Assembly: GCA_036508135.1 (NCBI GenBank)
Contig: DATCHW010000167.1
Span: 36,932 to 100,931 of the forward strand
DNA: 64,000 bases
Direction of reading: 5' to 3'
Source: DATCHW01 sp036508135
GTDB taxonomy: Bacteria > Bacteroidota > Ignavibacteria > Tepidaquicellales > Tepidaquicellaceae
The notes under the pieces are model-generated. The model saw nothing but the letters and a program-made list of their open reading frames with translations. It had not been told where the DNA came from and searched no databases. Of this stretch, positions 1 through 9,319 are shown in pieces. The translations under genes and the position numbers were made by a program. The number at the start of each line of letters is the position of its first letter. Position 1 is the stretch's first letter.

Positions 1-2479
1 TAGTAAATTCCAAACCTTTAAGAATATTGAAATTCGGGTCATCGAGATGTTCATCGCTGAACCCCAGGACATTCTTGCAGAAACCCGCTCCGAGTGTCCA
101 TTTATTGAATGCAAAGTTAATATCAAAAACCGCAGGAAGTGATTTTTCAATCAGCTTTATCGCCTCCATTGTAAATCCTTTTTCAGTCAGGGTCTGGGGA
201 TTAATATGGGGGGATCCTATCAACGATCCATTCCCTTTGGTATGTTTTATAATATCTTCAATTTCGCTATTTGTATAATTAAGTTTTTTTAGAGCAAAAG
301 GAACGGATTCGTTAATAATCTTAAAATATCCGCCTCCTGCAAGCTTTTTAAATTTCACGAGTGCAAAATCCGGTTCAACACCTGTCGTATCGCAATCCAT
401 AAGGAGTCCGATTGTTCCCGTCGGAGCAATCACCGTCACCTGTGCATTCCTGTATCCGTATTCTTCTCCGAGTTCAAGTGCTTCGTCAGAAACTTTCCTT
501 GCGGCGAGCAGTAAATCATCCGGACAGAATTTTTTATTAATGCCGGCAGGGGGGATTGATAAACCTTCATACTCATTGTTGTGAACATTATACGAAGCTC
601 TTCTGTGATTCCTGATTACGCGGAGCATTTTTTCTTTATTTACTTCATAACCCGGAAATGGACCGAGCTCTTTCGCCATTTCAGCTGAAGTTTTGTAAGA
701 TGTCATGTGAAGAATTGCAGTGAGCGCGCCGGTAATAGCGAGAGCTTCCTGTGAGTCATAAGGGATACCCTGTATCATAAGCAGTGCTCCGAGGTTTGAA
801 TAACCAAGACCGAGCGTTCTGTATTTATAAGAAAGTTCGGCAATTTTCCTGCTTGGGAATTGAGCCATCAAGACACTAATTTCAAGCACTATAGTCCAGA
901 GTCTTGCTGCGTGCTGATATTTTTCGATATCGAGATAATTCCTGTTCAGGTCATAAAATTTCACGAGATTAAGCGATGCAAGATTGCAGGCAGTATCATC
1001 GAGAAACATATATTCGGAACATGGATTGGATGCTTTAATTTCTCCGCCTTCGGGACAGGTATGCCACTCATTAATTGTCGAGTGAAACTGAATTCCCGGA
1101 TCTGCACAAGCCCATGCAGAGTAAGCGATATCGTCCCAGAGAGTTTTTGCTTTTATTGTTTTAAAAGGTTTAGCAATTCTGCCTTCTTTTTTTGCCTTCT
1201 TTAATTCTACGCGCCAGTATAGATTCCAATCTTTATTATCCTTTACCGATTCCATAAAATCATTTGTAGCCCTTACACTATTATTAGAGTTCTGACCGGA
1301 TACGGTGAGGTATGCTTCGGAATTCCAGTCTGTATCATACACCGGAATATAAATTTCTTTATAGCCGAGTTTTGCTAATTGAATAACCCGTTCAATGTAA
1401 TTTTCGGGAATAAAAACTTTTTTCGCCTCAATAACTGCCTGGGCAAGTACTTTATTTGTTTTTTTGTCCGTGCCGTCATTTTCCGGATGTACGCTGTAGC
1501 ACGCTTTCATTATTTTATTCAGGTGGAGGTTTAAAAGTTTTGAGCCGGAAACAAGCGCAGCTACTTTTTCTTCTTCCACAACTTTCCAGTTTATAAACTC
1601 TTCTATATCCGGATGGTCAAGGTTAAGCGTAACCATCTTTGCGGCTCTTCTTGTAGTTCCGCCGGATTTAATCGCACCGGCACTTCTATCTCCAATTCTG
1701 AGGAATGACATTAAACCGGAAGATTTTCCGCCGCCGCTTAACGGTTCTCCCGCTCCGCGGATACCGGAAAAATTTGAGCCTGTGCCTGAGCCATATTTAA
1801 AAAGTCTTGCTTCTCTGATCCACAAATCCATTATCCCGCCTTCGTTGACGAGGTCATCAGTTACCGACTGAATGAAGCAGGCGTGAGGCTGGGGATGGCT
1901 GTATGCATCATTAGATTTCTCCAGCATTCCGGTTTCCGGATTCACAAAATAATGTCCCTGCGAAGGTCCTGTGATTCCGTATGCCCAATGAAGACCTGTA
2001 TTGAACCATTGAGGAGAGTTAGGTGCAGAGTACTGGTTCGCAAGCATAAAAAATATTTCTTCGTAAAAATTCTTTGCATCTTCTTCGGTGTTGAAATATT
2101 TATATTTCCATCCCCAATACGTCCAGCAGCCGGCTAACCGGTGAAACACCTGCTTTGAATCTGTTTCGGATGTGTACCATTGATCTTCCGGAAGATTTGA
2201 TTCTTTTGCTTTGTCAATGTCAAGCTCTGATCTCAAAAGCCATTCCGGAACACGATCTTCCTGGATCTTGTGCAGAAATTTCGGAACACCTGCCTTGCGG
2301 AAATATTTTTGTGCGATTATATCTGTCGCAACCTGTGACCACTTTTTCGGTACGTAAACATCGTTCATTTCGAACACCAGTGAACCGTCGGGATTTCTTA
2401 TCGCCGACGACCTTTTCTCAAACTCTATTTTTTCTGATGCGTTTTCATTTTGTTTTAGAAAAACTCTTTTAATTTCCAT
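1..2479 (-). CDS. nrdJ: Adenosylcobalamin-dependent (class II) ribonucleotide reductase, 3' end cut by window edge
   Basis: Reduces ribonucleotides to deoxyribonucleotides with a B12-generated radical. Reading the minus strand from the ATG at 2479 gives an open frame of about 826 codons that runs out of the window, so the C-terminus is missing. Seen: NPCSEY near residue 485, carrying an active-site cysteine in the form typical of class II enzymes, and APTGTIG near residue 685, the phosphate-binding region. The N-terminal part has the HACFIQSV and GSGTGSNFS segments of the family. Class II enzymes need no oxygen and no NrdB partner, and none is seen. The 287 bp upstream are very AT-rich; I looked for a B12-box-like cobalamin riboswitch there and found none. 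Identity is firm; only the missing end is unknown. Confidence 0.95.
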   Translation of the reverse strand, partial: MEIKRVFLKQNENASEKIEFEKRSSAIRNPDGSLVFEMNDVYVPKKWSQVATDIIAQKYFRKAGVPKFLHKIQEDRVPEWLLRSELDIDKAKESNLPEDQWYTSETDSKQVFHRLAGCWTYWGWKYKYFNTEEDAKNFYEEIFFMLANQYSAPNSPQWFNTGLHWAYGITGPSQGHYFVNPETGMLEKSNDAYSHPQPHACFIQSVTDDLVNEGGIMDLWIREARLFKYGSGTGSNFSGIRGAGEPLSGGGKSSGLMSFLRIGDRSAGAIKSGGTTRRAAKMVTLNLDHPDIEEFINWKVVEEEKVAALVSGSKLLNLHLNKIMKACYSVHPENDGTDKKTNKVLAQAVIEAKKVFIPENYIERVIQLAKLGYKEIYIPVYDTDWNSEAYLTVSGQNSNNSVRATNDFMESVKDNKDWNLYWRVELKKAKKEGRIAKPFKTIKAKTLWDDIAYSAWACADPGIQFHSTINEWHTCPEGGEIKASNPCSEYMFLDDTACNLASLNLVKFYDLNRNYLDIEKYQHAARLWTIVLEISVLMAQFPSRKIAELSYKYRTLGLGYSNLGALLMIQGIPYDSQEALAITGALTAILHMTSYKTSAEMAKELGPFPGYEVNKEKMLRVIRNHRRASYNVHNNEYEGLSIPPAGINKKFCPDDLLLAARKVSDEALELGEEYGYRNAQVTVIAPTGTIGLLMDCDTTGVEPDFALVKFKKLAGGGYFKIINESVPFALKKLNYTNSEIEDIIKHTKGNGSLIGSPHINPQTLTEKGFTMEAIKLIEKSLPAVFDINFAFNKWTLGAGFCKNVLGFSDEHLDDPNFNILKGLEFT

Positions 2480-2766
2480 TATTTATTTTAGGATGCTCTA
2501 AAAAAAATTTATAAAAATCGTTTTATTTAAAAAATTATTTTTAAGAAATGTAATTGTTCTAATTTAAAACAATTAATTTTTAAATTCAATTTTCTTTGAA
2601 AAATATTTTTCTTGATTTTAACAAATTATTTTCAATTAAAACCCCACAAATGGGTTTTATTCGTTTTCTGTATGCTAACTGCTGTGATGTTCAGGTTTGT
2701 GACAATAAAAATTCTTTGTTAAAACTTTTTCCTCCATAAATTTTTGTTAAATAACATGAGTGTTTT

Positions 2767-3375
2767 TTAAAACTCAATTCCGAGCACTGCATCTTTCATC
2801 TTGCCGGAATCCTGCTTGTAGAAAGGGATTCCGAGGACTTCCAAAGATTTATAATCGATTCTGTACTCAAATTTTTTCATCATATCTTTTTTTTCTGCTT
2901 CAATTGAAATTAAAATAAATTCGGATAATTTTTTCGCATCTTCTTTCCCGTAAGCGAAGCCGGTAATTTTTGTGTTGTATTTTTGAGGCGAAGCAACGGG
3001 GTTTTTCATCGTAAAAGTCTGCGCCAGATATTTCATAGCTTCGAGAGAACAGTAAAATGCGGGTATATAAAAATTTATATCTCCCGAGGTAGCTTTACCC
3101 GAGCCGCCGAAAATATTTGACATAAAACCCCCGCTGGCATCCCTGTTAAGGATTTCCACGTGCGTTTTTACGAGCCAGAAAGGTTTATAAATCACCTCGC
3201 CCTCAGCCCGCAATGCCGGTGCTGCAAAATTGACCTCAATAGGTATTAATCCGTTTTCGGTTATCTCGAATCCGCTTCCGCAGCTTGAGCAATATGTTAC
3301 GTAATCGTTCAATTCAACCACTAAACCGCTTCCGCAGTTTTTACAATGTATTGCTTCTAATTTAAACTCTGCCAT
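2767..3375 (-). CDS. Zinc-ribbon protein of the SPFH operon (last gene)
   Basis: 202 aa. Two CxxC pairs at about residues 11-14 and 29-32 form an N-terminal zinc ribbon, followed by a soluble-looking domain containing the I-Y-K-P-F-W-L-V pattern also found in the two genes upstream. No signal peptide or membrane segment is obvious, unlike its paralogues. It lies 27 bp after the preceding gene on the same strand and is probably the last gene of the five-gene operon starting at 7109. The function is not established; I infer a cytosolic member of a membrane-associated complex built around the SPFH protein. Confidence 0.75.
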   Translation of the reverse strand: MAEFKLEAIHCKNCGSGLVVELNDYVTYCSSCGSGFEITENGLIPIEVNFAAPALRAEGEVIYKPFWLVKTHVEILNRDASGGFMSNIFGGSGKATSGDINFYIPAFYCSLEAMKYLAQTFTMKNPVASPQKYNTKITGFAYGKEDAKKLSEFILISIEAEKKDMMKKFEYRIDYKSLEVLGIPFYKQDSGKMKDAVLGIEF

Positions 3376-3402
3376 ATCGTTAAAAATTTATTTTTATTGT
3401 TT

Positions 3403-4539
3403 TTAATCGCTGTCAAATAAAGAACTGATAATTGCACCCGCGGCTACCGATCCTACGGCACTTTTTGCAAGATTTTTTACATCACTGCCGCGTGAAAATT
3501 TTACTCCGGTCTTTTCTATAAAACTTGTTTTCTCTTCGGGTACGAGCCCTGTGCCTTCTTCTACTTCTCCTCCGTAACGGAATTTTTTATAACCCCATGA
3601 AATTATTACTATTCCAAGAACAAGTAAAATAATATATACTATCCAGGGACCTTTGCTTGATGCTTTAAAGATTGAAAACACTTCAAAGAATGTCGCAAGA
3701 TACATTCCCAGCCCAATTCCAAAAACTCCCGCAAGAGCCCTTACAAAATTATTTCCCGGAGCTTTACCGTAACAAATAGTACCATCCTGTCCGTCAACTA
3801 CAATCTGATATGTTCTGTTTTGATATACATATCTTATCACCCATAAGGGATAATAAACTATACCGACGTTCTGCCTGACAAGGTCATAATGTTCAAAAGA
3901 AATGCTGTCAAGCGATGCTTCTTTGCGTGCCTGACCGGTGAATAGTGAAAGAGATTCGTCATAAATTTCTTTTTCCGATGAAACAATATTGAACATCATT
4001 CCTTCCTGCTGGAGTTTCTCAAAATCCACGGGAAGAATTTCATCACCTTCGAGATTCACTTTTTTTACTCCGAGTTCTGCGATATCGCAGGCTGGATATG
4101 TCCTATCAAATGAACTTTGAATTTTCACTTCTTTATCTTCGTAAGTAGTGGAATTCCCCGAGGTATGTTTCTCCTGCCCGAATACCCAGCCTACCACATC
4201 TGCCTTCACCCGCCAGAAAGGAATATAAATAAGAAATGCCTCATCTATTTTCGAATTCGCTTTAAGCCCCTTTGCCTTTGAAAGCCCGCTTCCGAGCCAG
4301 TGAAAAGCATTTGCGATTGCGTTTTCCCTTTTGACCGATTTCGGAACGTAATATTTTCTTGTTCCGCTTTCGCCTTTAGTCATTAAAAGTGTACCGCAGA
4401 ATTTGCAATTAAAAGCCCGCATACCTTCCTTAAGATCGAGTTCCCCTCCGCAGGAAGGACATGTGATACCTTTTACAACTTTCTCTTTTTTCATCTTTAT
4501 TGCCTGAGTTGTTGTATCCGGAGTATTATTTTCATCCAT
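3403..4539 (-). CDS. Zinc-ribbon membrane protein with two transmembrane segments
   Basis: 378 aa. An N-terminal zinc ribbon (CPSCGG and CKFCG, about residues 24-50) is followed by two repeats of a domain with an aromatic P-F/L-W motif and a V-D-G-Q-D-G-T turn, then two hydrophobic segments at about residues 268-325 and a glycine/alanine-rich tail. The arrangement resembles the zinc-ribbon membrane proteins that accompany YdjI-type SPFH proteins in Firmicutes, where such partners recruit PspA to the membrane. That parallel is from memory of family architecture, not alignment. It is 21 bp from the gene upstream and 27 bp from the gene downstream, so co-transcription is likely. Confidence 0.75.
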   Translation of the reverse strand: MDENNTPDTTTQAIKMKKEKVVKGITCPSCGGELDLKEGMRAFNCKFCGTLLMTKGESGTRKYYVPKSVKRENAIANAFHWLGSGLSKAKGLKANSKIDEAFLIYIPFWRVKADVVGWVFGQEKHTSGNSTTYEDKEVKIQSSFDRTYPACDIAELGVKKVNLEGDEILPVDFEKLQQEGMMFNIVSSEKEIYDESLSLFTGQARKEASLDSISFEHYDLVRQNVGIVYYPLWVIRYVYQNRTYQIVVDGQDGTICYGKAPGNNFVRALAGVFGIGLGMYLATFFEVFSIFKASSKGPWIVYIILLVLGIVIISWGYKKFRYGGEVEEGTGLVPEEKTSFIEKTGVKFSRGSDVKNLAKSAVGSVAAGAIISSLFDSD

Positions 4540-4560
4540 AAAACTTTTATTTAAAATTAA

Positions 4561-5379
4561 TTAAACTTTTTTCGCAATAATATAAGCGATTATTATCAAT
4601 GGAATGGCAGCGAGCCCATAGCCTATAATTTTCAAAACCTCCACACCGATAAAAAAATCTCCGCTTCCCTTGCTGAACATTCCGGCTAAAACGAGTGAAA
4701 TCAGGCTAATGCCTCCGAACGCGAGCAGACTAAGGACAAAAAGCATTCTGTAAGGCATTTCACTTTTTGCAGGCCAGACGTTTGCATAAACCATTCCGGA
4801 GGAAGCTTCAACAAGTGCCATGTAATTTTTTCCGCCAAATTCGTAATTGAACTGGAAGAATGGTATATGAACAAGATTAGACTCTGCAACGATGTTAATA
4901 TCAACCCCTGTCTGCGAAAGCCAGCTCTGTGCAGATTCATACAGCACATCCGGATTAACAAACTGACTGACGTCAAAATCTTTTTTATTGAAGACTTTCA
5001 GACTTCCCGCAGGGATGTTTATTTTTTTGATTTCAGAAATAGCAGTCGAGGATGCCGGTTGGAGATAAATTTTATCACCCGAAGAGGAGTCTGTTTTAAA
5101 ATACCACATCGGAAAATAATAAAAACTTACCTGTGTAATTTTAGCAAGCTTATCAAGGTTTTTCGCCTGAAAGTTGCCTGCCATCCACCTTCTAAGATTC
5201 CCATCTGCTGTCTGCTGATTGAAATTTGAACTGATGACAAAATGATTAACGACTTTTTTCTTGTCAATATATATTGCAGAGCCGCAAAACTGACACTCGA
5301 GAAATTTCTCGTCAACCGGAATCTGATTCTCACCCGCACACTGCGGGCAAATAATTGTTGAGACTGCATTTGTATCCAT
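4561..5379 (-). CDS. Zinc-ribbon membrane protein, paralogue of the next gene
   Basis: 272 aa. The N-terminal zinc ribbon uses CPQC and CQFCG at about residues 11-34. A middle domain repeats the Y-F-P-M-W and I-P-F-F patterns, and two hydrophobic helices follow at about residues 205-265 with a short lysine tail. It is a shorter paralogue of the 378-aa protein directly downstream. It follows the SPFH gene after about 100 bp that hold a stem-loop, so transcript levels of the SPFH gene and the zinc-ribbon genes may differ. Function unknown; membrane anchoring and metal binding are the only properties I can support. Confidence 0.75.
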   Translation of the reverse strand: MDTNAVSTIICPQCAGENQIPVDEKFLECQFCGSAIYIDKKKVVNHFVISSNFNQQTADGNLRRWMAGNFQAKNLDKLAKITQVSFYYFPMWYFKTDSSSGDKIYLQPASSTAISEIKKINIPAGSLKVFNKKDFDVSQFVNPDVLYESAQSWLSQTGVDINIVAESNLVHIPFFQFNYEFGGKNYMALVEASSGMVYANVWPAKSEMPYRMLFVLSLLAFGGISLISLVLAGMFSKGSGDFFIGVEVLKIIGYGLAAIPLIIIAYIIAKKV

Positions 5380-5414
5380 ACTATTAGGAAAATTAGTTTA
5401 ATAATTATTTTTCA

Positions 5415-5443
5415 GCAGAGTCTCCTGCTCTTTGGGACTCTGC
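5415..5443. other. Stem-loop inside the SPFH operon
   Basis: GCAGAGTC at 5415-5422 pairs perfectly with GACTCTGC at 5436-5443 around a 13-base loop. It sits between the SPFH gene and the first zinc-ribbon gene. No strong U-run follows on the minus strand, so it looks more like an RNA-processing or attenuation hairpin, or a small dispersed palindrome, than a clean terminator. Confidence 0.5.
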
Positions 5444-5482
5444 GTTAATGACTTTTTCGTTTTACGTTTTACCTTTTACGTC

Positions 5483-6484
5483 TTACAATTTTGACAACAA
5501 ATCTTTCTTTTTAGCTTCGAATTCTTCGGCTGTTATCAATCCGGTTTCTTTCATTTTGCCGAGTTTTTCTATCGTGCTCATTATTTCATCTGCGCTCATT
5601 TTAGGAGCTGCCTGTTGCTGGTTTTGCTGTCCTGACTGCTGTGCTCCCTGAAATGACTGCCCCATCATATTTGCCATCATCATTCCGGCTCCCAGACCCG
5701 CACCTACTGCTGCAGTACCGCCAGCACCTTCGTTTTCAGCGGCTTTTTCAATTGCCTGAGCGGTTTTAAATTTCATATACTGGTCAAGGTTGCCTACTGC
5801 ACCCATTGAACTTCTTTCGTTTATCTTTTCCTGAACTTCTTCCGGCGGAACTATTCCTGAAATTATAAAATCGGTAAGTTCGATTCCCATAGCATTAAAG
5901 AAATCCTGAACTTCTGCTTTTACTCCTGACTCTATCTGGGGATAATACTGCCCAAGTTCGAATAAAGTCTTCAGGTTCTTTCCTAAAACAGTATTCAATC
6001 TTGATACTATTTCATCACGTAAATAATCTTCAATATCGTTTGTTGTGTATTTCCCTTGCGTGGAAACAATCTCCAGCATAAACTGTCTCGGATCTTTTAT
6101 TCTTATGGAAAATTTTCCGGAAGCTCTCAACTGCACGTAGGATAATTCACTATCGCGGAAGTTGATTGGTGATTTTGTCCCCCATTTAAGGTCAATGAAT
6201 TTCTTCATCGAAACAAAATACACCTGTGCCTGAAACGGCGACTTTCCGCCGAAGGGCAGACTGATAAGTTTTGTAAGAAAAGGAATATTCTCGGTTGTAA
6301 GAGTGTGTCTTCCGGCTGCGAATACATCAAGCACTTTCCCGTCCTTAAAAAATATTGCCGTCTGCGAATCCTGCACTATTAATTGCGTACCTAAACGGTA
6401 TGAATCCGAACCGCTTTGGGGTTCACGATGAACCATTTCTTTTCCGGTCTCATCAAAAAACTGAATTACATCTATTAATGCCAT
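5483..6484 (-). CDS. SPFH-domain (YdjI-type, virion-core-like) protein with C-terminal SHOCT motif
   Basis: 333 aa. Residues 1-225 match the SPFH/band-7 variant annotated as virion core protein or YdjI, including F-A-A-G-R-H-T-L-T near residue 56 and the S-G-I-V-P-P-E-E-V turn near 208. A glycine/alanine/methionine-rich hydrophobic stretch (about 255-275) and a Q-rich linker follow. The end is a SHOCT motif (I-E-K-L-G...G-L-I-T-A-E-E-F). SPFH proteins scaffold membrane microdomains; SHOCT motifs are small oligomerisation or membrane-associated modules. It is second in the operon, between the coiled-coil protein and the zinc-ribbon membrane proteins, and I infer it is the scaffold of that complex. 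Confidence 0.85.
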   Translation of the reverse strand: MALIDVIQFFDETGKEMVHREPQSGSDSYRLGTQLIVQDSQTAIFFKDGKVLDVFAAGRHTLTTENIPFLTKLISLPFGGKSPFQAQVYFVSMKKFIDLKWGTKSPINFRDSELSYVQLRASGKFSIRIKDPRQFMLEIVSTQGKYTTNDIEDYLRDEIVSRLNTVLGKNLKTLFELGQYYPQIESGVKAEVQDFFNAMGIELTDFIISGIVPPEEVQEKINERSSMGAVGNLDQYMKFKTAQAIEKAAENEGAGGTAAVGAGLGAGMMMANMMGQSFQGAQQSGQQNQQQAAPKMSADEIMSTIEKLGKMKETGLITAEEFEAKKKDLLSKL

Positions 6485-6578
6485 AATAAAATATTTAAAA
6501 TTAAAAAATTAGTGTTTAAAATTGTTTCCGGTTTTATTCAATCGATGACTTTTGGTTATCGAATAAACAAAAAAAATC

Positions 6579-7109
6579 TTAACTGAAACTTCTTAAAAGA
6601 GTTTCCCGTTCGTCGAATTTCTTCAGCAATTCATCGAGAGCACCGGATAATTTACTTACAGAATCTTTTACACCAGTATTCTCATTGCTGTTTTTTTCGA
6701 GTTCGGAAAACAATGCTTTAATGTTTTCAATATATCCGAGCAAAGAAGAATCAAACTCATAAAGCATATTCAGTTTGTCCTCTTTAATTTTTACAACGTC
6801 AAATGCTCCGCTATATCCTCTCGCTGCGGAACGGAACTTAGCAATTGCATTTTCGTTTTTTTTGTCAAGCTTTTCTAAGTCTGCCGTTTCGAAAAGTTTC
6901 CCGTTACGGCTAAGATTTGAGACTGTGTTTTTTATCATTGTTTTGTTCTGCTCCATTCCCACGGCAAGTTGATTCCTTAATAAAGTGTCAAGCTCGCGTG
7001 AGTTATCCCTGTTGAGATAACCATCGTAACCGGGAATGTGTCTCTTAATTCTTTCAAGGAAAGATTCTCTTGATTTTACTGTATCAAGTTTAGATTGCAA
7101 GTCGCTCAT
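6579..7109 (-). CDS. Helical, coiled-coil protein heading the SPFH operon
   Basis: 176 aa, hydrophilic and predicted almost entirely helical from its composition, with no signal peptide or membrane segment. The segment R-H-I-P-G-Y-D-G-Y near residue 22 is characteristic of a conserved hypothetical family that I associate with SPFH operons. As the first gene of the operon it occupies the place PspA has in the Bacillus ydjFGHI operon. A PspA-like peripheral coiled-coil role is therefore an inference from position and shape, not from similarity. It starts 95 bp before the SPFH gene; AT-rich DNA of about 200 bp upstream probably holds the operon promoter. Confidence 0.7.
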   Translation of the reverse strand: MSDLQSKLDTVKSRESFLERIKRHIPGYDGYLNRDNSRELDTLLRNQLAVGMEQNKTMIKNTVSNLSRNGKLFETADLEKLDKKNENAIAKFRSAARGYSGAFDVVKIKEDKLNMLYEFDSSLLGYIENIKALFSELEKNSNENTGVKDSVSKLSGALDELLKKFDERETLLRSFS

Positions 7110-7319
7110 TGTTTTTTTATTTAAGTTATAATTTAATAATTGATAACAGGAATAAACCTTTTTAACGCTTTAAAAAAAATTTTGTTATCAATTTATTCTT
7201 AACAAAACCCTTATGCGAAACATAACAAAAATAAATGTTATTTTCTCTACAAACATTCGGTATTTTAAAAAATATTTTATGGAATATTAAACGCTAATGG
7301 AACTATTATAATTCAAAAA

Positions 7320-8204
7320 TTAAAATTCTACCGGTTCCTCATCGTCGCCTCTTTTAAATGCGGCATAAAGTTCGTTATTACTCCACTTTTTTGTCTCACT
7401 GCAGGAAAAAATTAAGATGTTTTCATCTGCCGTTAAAGATACCTGGGTCAAGGTGTAATTGTTAATCTCTCCTCCCACTTTATAGAGTTTCGAAAACTTC
7501 TCATTTAGCGAATTTCTCTTGAAGTAATAAAGCCTGTTCACGCTGTCTTTCTCCATTGATAGGTAATATTTTAAGCCGTCTCTTGAGAGCTGTCCGGGAA
7601 ATACGGTATATCCCGGCGGTACAAGAAGTTTTGAGTCTAAATTGTATTTGAACTCTTCCTCATATTTGAATATCAGAATTGATGCTAATTTTTCATTAGG
7701 AATATAATTATAGATATAGAGTTCCTTTTTATCAGGCGTCAGGCTCGGTCCTATATTAGTACCCCCGAAATCTCCTTCCAGGTTGATTGCTTTCACAGAA
7801 TCGAATAATTCTTTCCTTGAGCTTCTCGATGCCCTGTAAATTTTTTTCTCTATTCCGAGAAATTTATAGTATATATTCAGTTCATCTTCTGAAAGCCAGC
7901 AGCTTACGATATTGCTTTCATCTTTCCATAGTTTTATCTTCTTAGGTTCTCCAAAGCTATCCCCGGTACTTTGCCTTTCGGTATAATAAATTTTCTCGTT
8001 TGAAGATTTTTTAGTCCTCTTTCCGCTTGTATAGTACATTCTCAATCCGTCTGATGAAATCCAGGGATATGCATCCGGATTATTTTCCGAATTTATCTCG
8101 CTTAGCGGTCTGACATCATAGTAACCTCTCGGCTCAAATGAAAAATTTAATAAGAATAGAATTATTGTAATAGCACCTGCAAAATATAAACTGAACTTTC
8201 GCAT
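7320..8204 (-). CDS. Secreted or membrane-anchored WD40-like (PD40) beta-propeller protein
   Basis: 294 aa. A single N-terminal hydrophobic helix (residues 5-22) acts as signal or anchor. The rest shows repeated PD40-type blades, e.g. P-W-I-S-S-D-G-L-R-M-Y-Y-T near residue 47, S-L-T-P-D-K-K-E-L-Y-I near 154 and Q-L-S-R-D-G-L-K-Y-Y near 205. Such TolB-like propellers usually bind proteins or peptidoglycan-associated partners in the periplasm. It is separated from the SPFH operon by 210 bp and is probably its own transcription unit. Specific function unknown. Confidence 0.75.
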   Translation of the reverse strand: MRKFSLYFAGAITIILFLLNFSFEPRGYYDVRPLSEINSENNPDAYPWISSDGLRMYYTSGKRTKKSSNEKIYYTERQSTGDSFGEPKKIKLWKDESNIVSCWLSEDELNIYYKFLGIEKKIYRASRSSRKELFDSVKAINLEGDFGGTNIGPSLTPDKKELYIYNYIPNEKLASILIFKYEEEFKYNLDSKLLVPPGYTVFPGQLSRDGLKYYLSMEKDSVNRLYYFKRNSLNEKFSKLYKVGGEINNYTLTQVSLTADENILIFSCSETKKWSNNELYAAFKRGDDEEPVEF

Positions 8205-8423
8205 TCGTCAAATTATAAAATTTATAAACTTCATAGTATAAATTAATTTATATCCGTCAAAAATGAAGTTACAATACGATGAAAAAGAATTTCACGAAGT
8301 AGCACGAAGAATTATCACAAAGTTTCACGGAGAAAATGGACAGGATTAACAGGATAAACAAGAAAAATGTCAGAACACATATATAATGGATAAAAATAAA
8401 TACGACGATAAATAAAACAACAA

Positions 8424-8451
8424 AACCCCGAAGGGGGTGGAATTATTGTAG
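8424..8451. repeat. ACCCCG-AGGGGGT palindromic repeat, single copy
   Basis: AACCCCGAAGGGGGTGGAAT followed by TATTGTAG closely resembles the unit repeated four times at the right end of the window (ACCCCGTAGGGGTGAAATAT). The same spacing from the palindrome to the TTATAG/TTGTAG end marks it as the same family. Confidence 0.7.
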
Positions 8452-8615
8452 AAAAAGAAATTATCCCCTTCTTCCTAACCCTGAAAGGGTGACACAAGAA
8501 ATAATTAATAATGAGTAATGAAAAATGAATAATGGGAAAGAGAAAAAGTAGAAAGTCGTTAATAGGATAAACCATGCCCGAGGCAGGCAGGAATTTTTTC
8601 TATCGTTCTTATATA

Positions 8616-8672
8616 CAACCCCCTCAATCCCCACCTCCCAGGAGGCTCTAAGACTTTACTAAGGGGGACTTT
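8616..8672. repeat. CCCCCTTAG...AAGGGGG element, intergenic copy with nested palindrome
   Basis: Read on the minus strand this is AGTCCCCCTTAGTAAAG, then a small nested insert containing CCTCCTGGGAGG, then GGGGATTGAGGGGG. The outer parts match the element that lies in frame inside the T9SS genes at 27827 and 58541. This copy is non-coding. Confidence 0.65.
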
Positions 8673-9319
8673 TTATTAATTGGTGACATTTTTAGTGTCA
8701 TTTTTAATCATTAAAAAACAAAAGTTTATTTTCAAAATGACACCGCCTAAAAACTAAGTGTTATATTTTTAAGGAAGATAGAAAATAATTATTTTTTCTG
8801 ATGTCAAAACATTGACATTTTTGACTTAAACCACTAAAATTACAACATTTAAAATGTCGTAGGGGATGACAATACAATGACATTTTGATACATCTCGAAA
8901 TTGAAAAACTTTTTATTTCAGATCAAAGAATATCAGGTGAAGAAATCATATAGTGAAGTGATATTATTTCAAAGGGTCCCGATACACTTCGTTATTCCCG
9001 ATGAATCACCGATAGATCGGGACAGGCAGGGATCTATATAATGTTTACACTACATTTTGAAATCAACCCGGAGATTATTAGGTTAAGAAAATATATAGCG
9101 GAATCAAGTTATGACAAAGGACAAGCTATATAATTATACCATATAATATTATGGCTAACGCAAATATAATGTGTATAAATAGAAAAGTCAAGTGTCAGAC
9201 GGGATTAACAAGATAAGAAAAAGATTTACAGGATGAAAGATTGTCAGAGTTTTATTTCCCACCTACACGAGCACGCGAAAGCGCACTCCTAATCGGGTTT
9301 TCAACATTCCGGCTTCTCT

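Larger units (their letters stand above)
8205..9319. other. 1.1-kb gene-free spacer filled with repeat fragments
   Basis: No convincing gene. It holds copies of three repeat types also seen elsewhere in the window: the ACCCCG-AGGGGGT palindrome (8424-8451, with a looser CCCTGAAAGGG copy at 8479-8489), a degenerate CCCCTTAG...CTAAGGGGG element (8616-8672), and TCCCGAT-type fragments near 8996-9020. It also carries seven TGACA/TGTCA pentamers between 8684 and 8882. The composition suggests a site where repeats accumulate next to the accessory section. Confidence 0.7.

Noticed and set aside
27..2472. Several plus-strand open frames at the left end
   Set aside because: They are shadows of the minus-strand ribonucleotide reductase, which has strong family motifs over its whole length.
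2480..2766. Cobalamin riboswitch before the B12-dependent reductase
   Set aside because: No B12-box-like sequence or stable multi-stem structure could be seen in the AT-rich leader.
8315..8575. Minus-strand frame of 86 codons in the repeat-filled spacer
   Set aside because: It runs through the ACCCCG-AGGGGGT repeat and low-complexity sequence and has no family features; the same is true of 63585-63890 at the right end.
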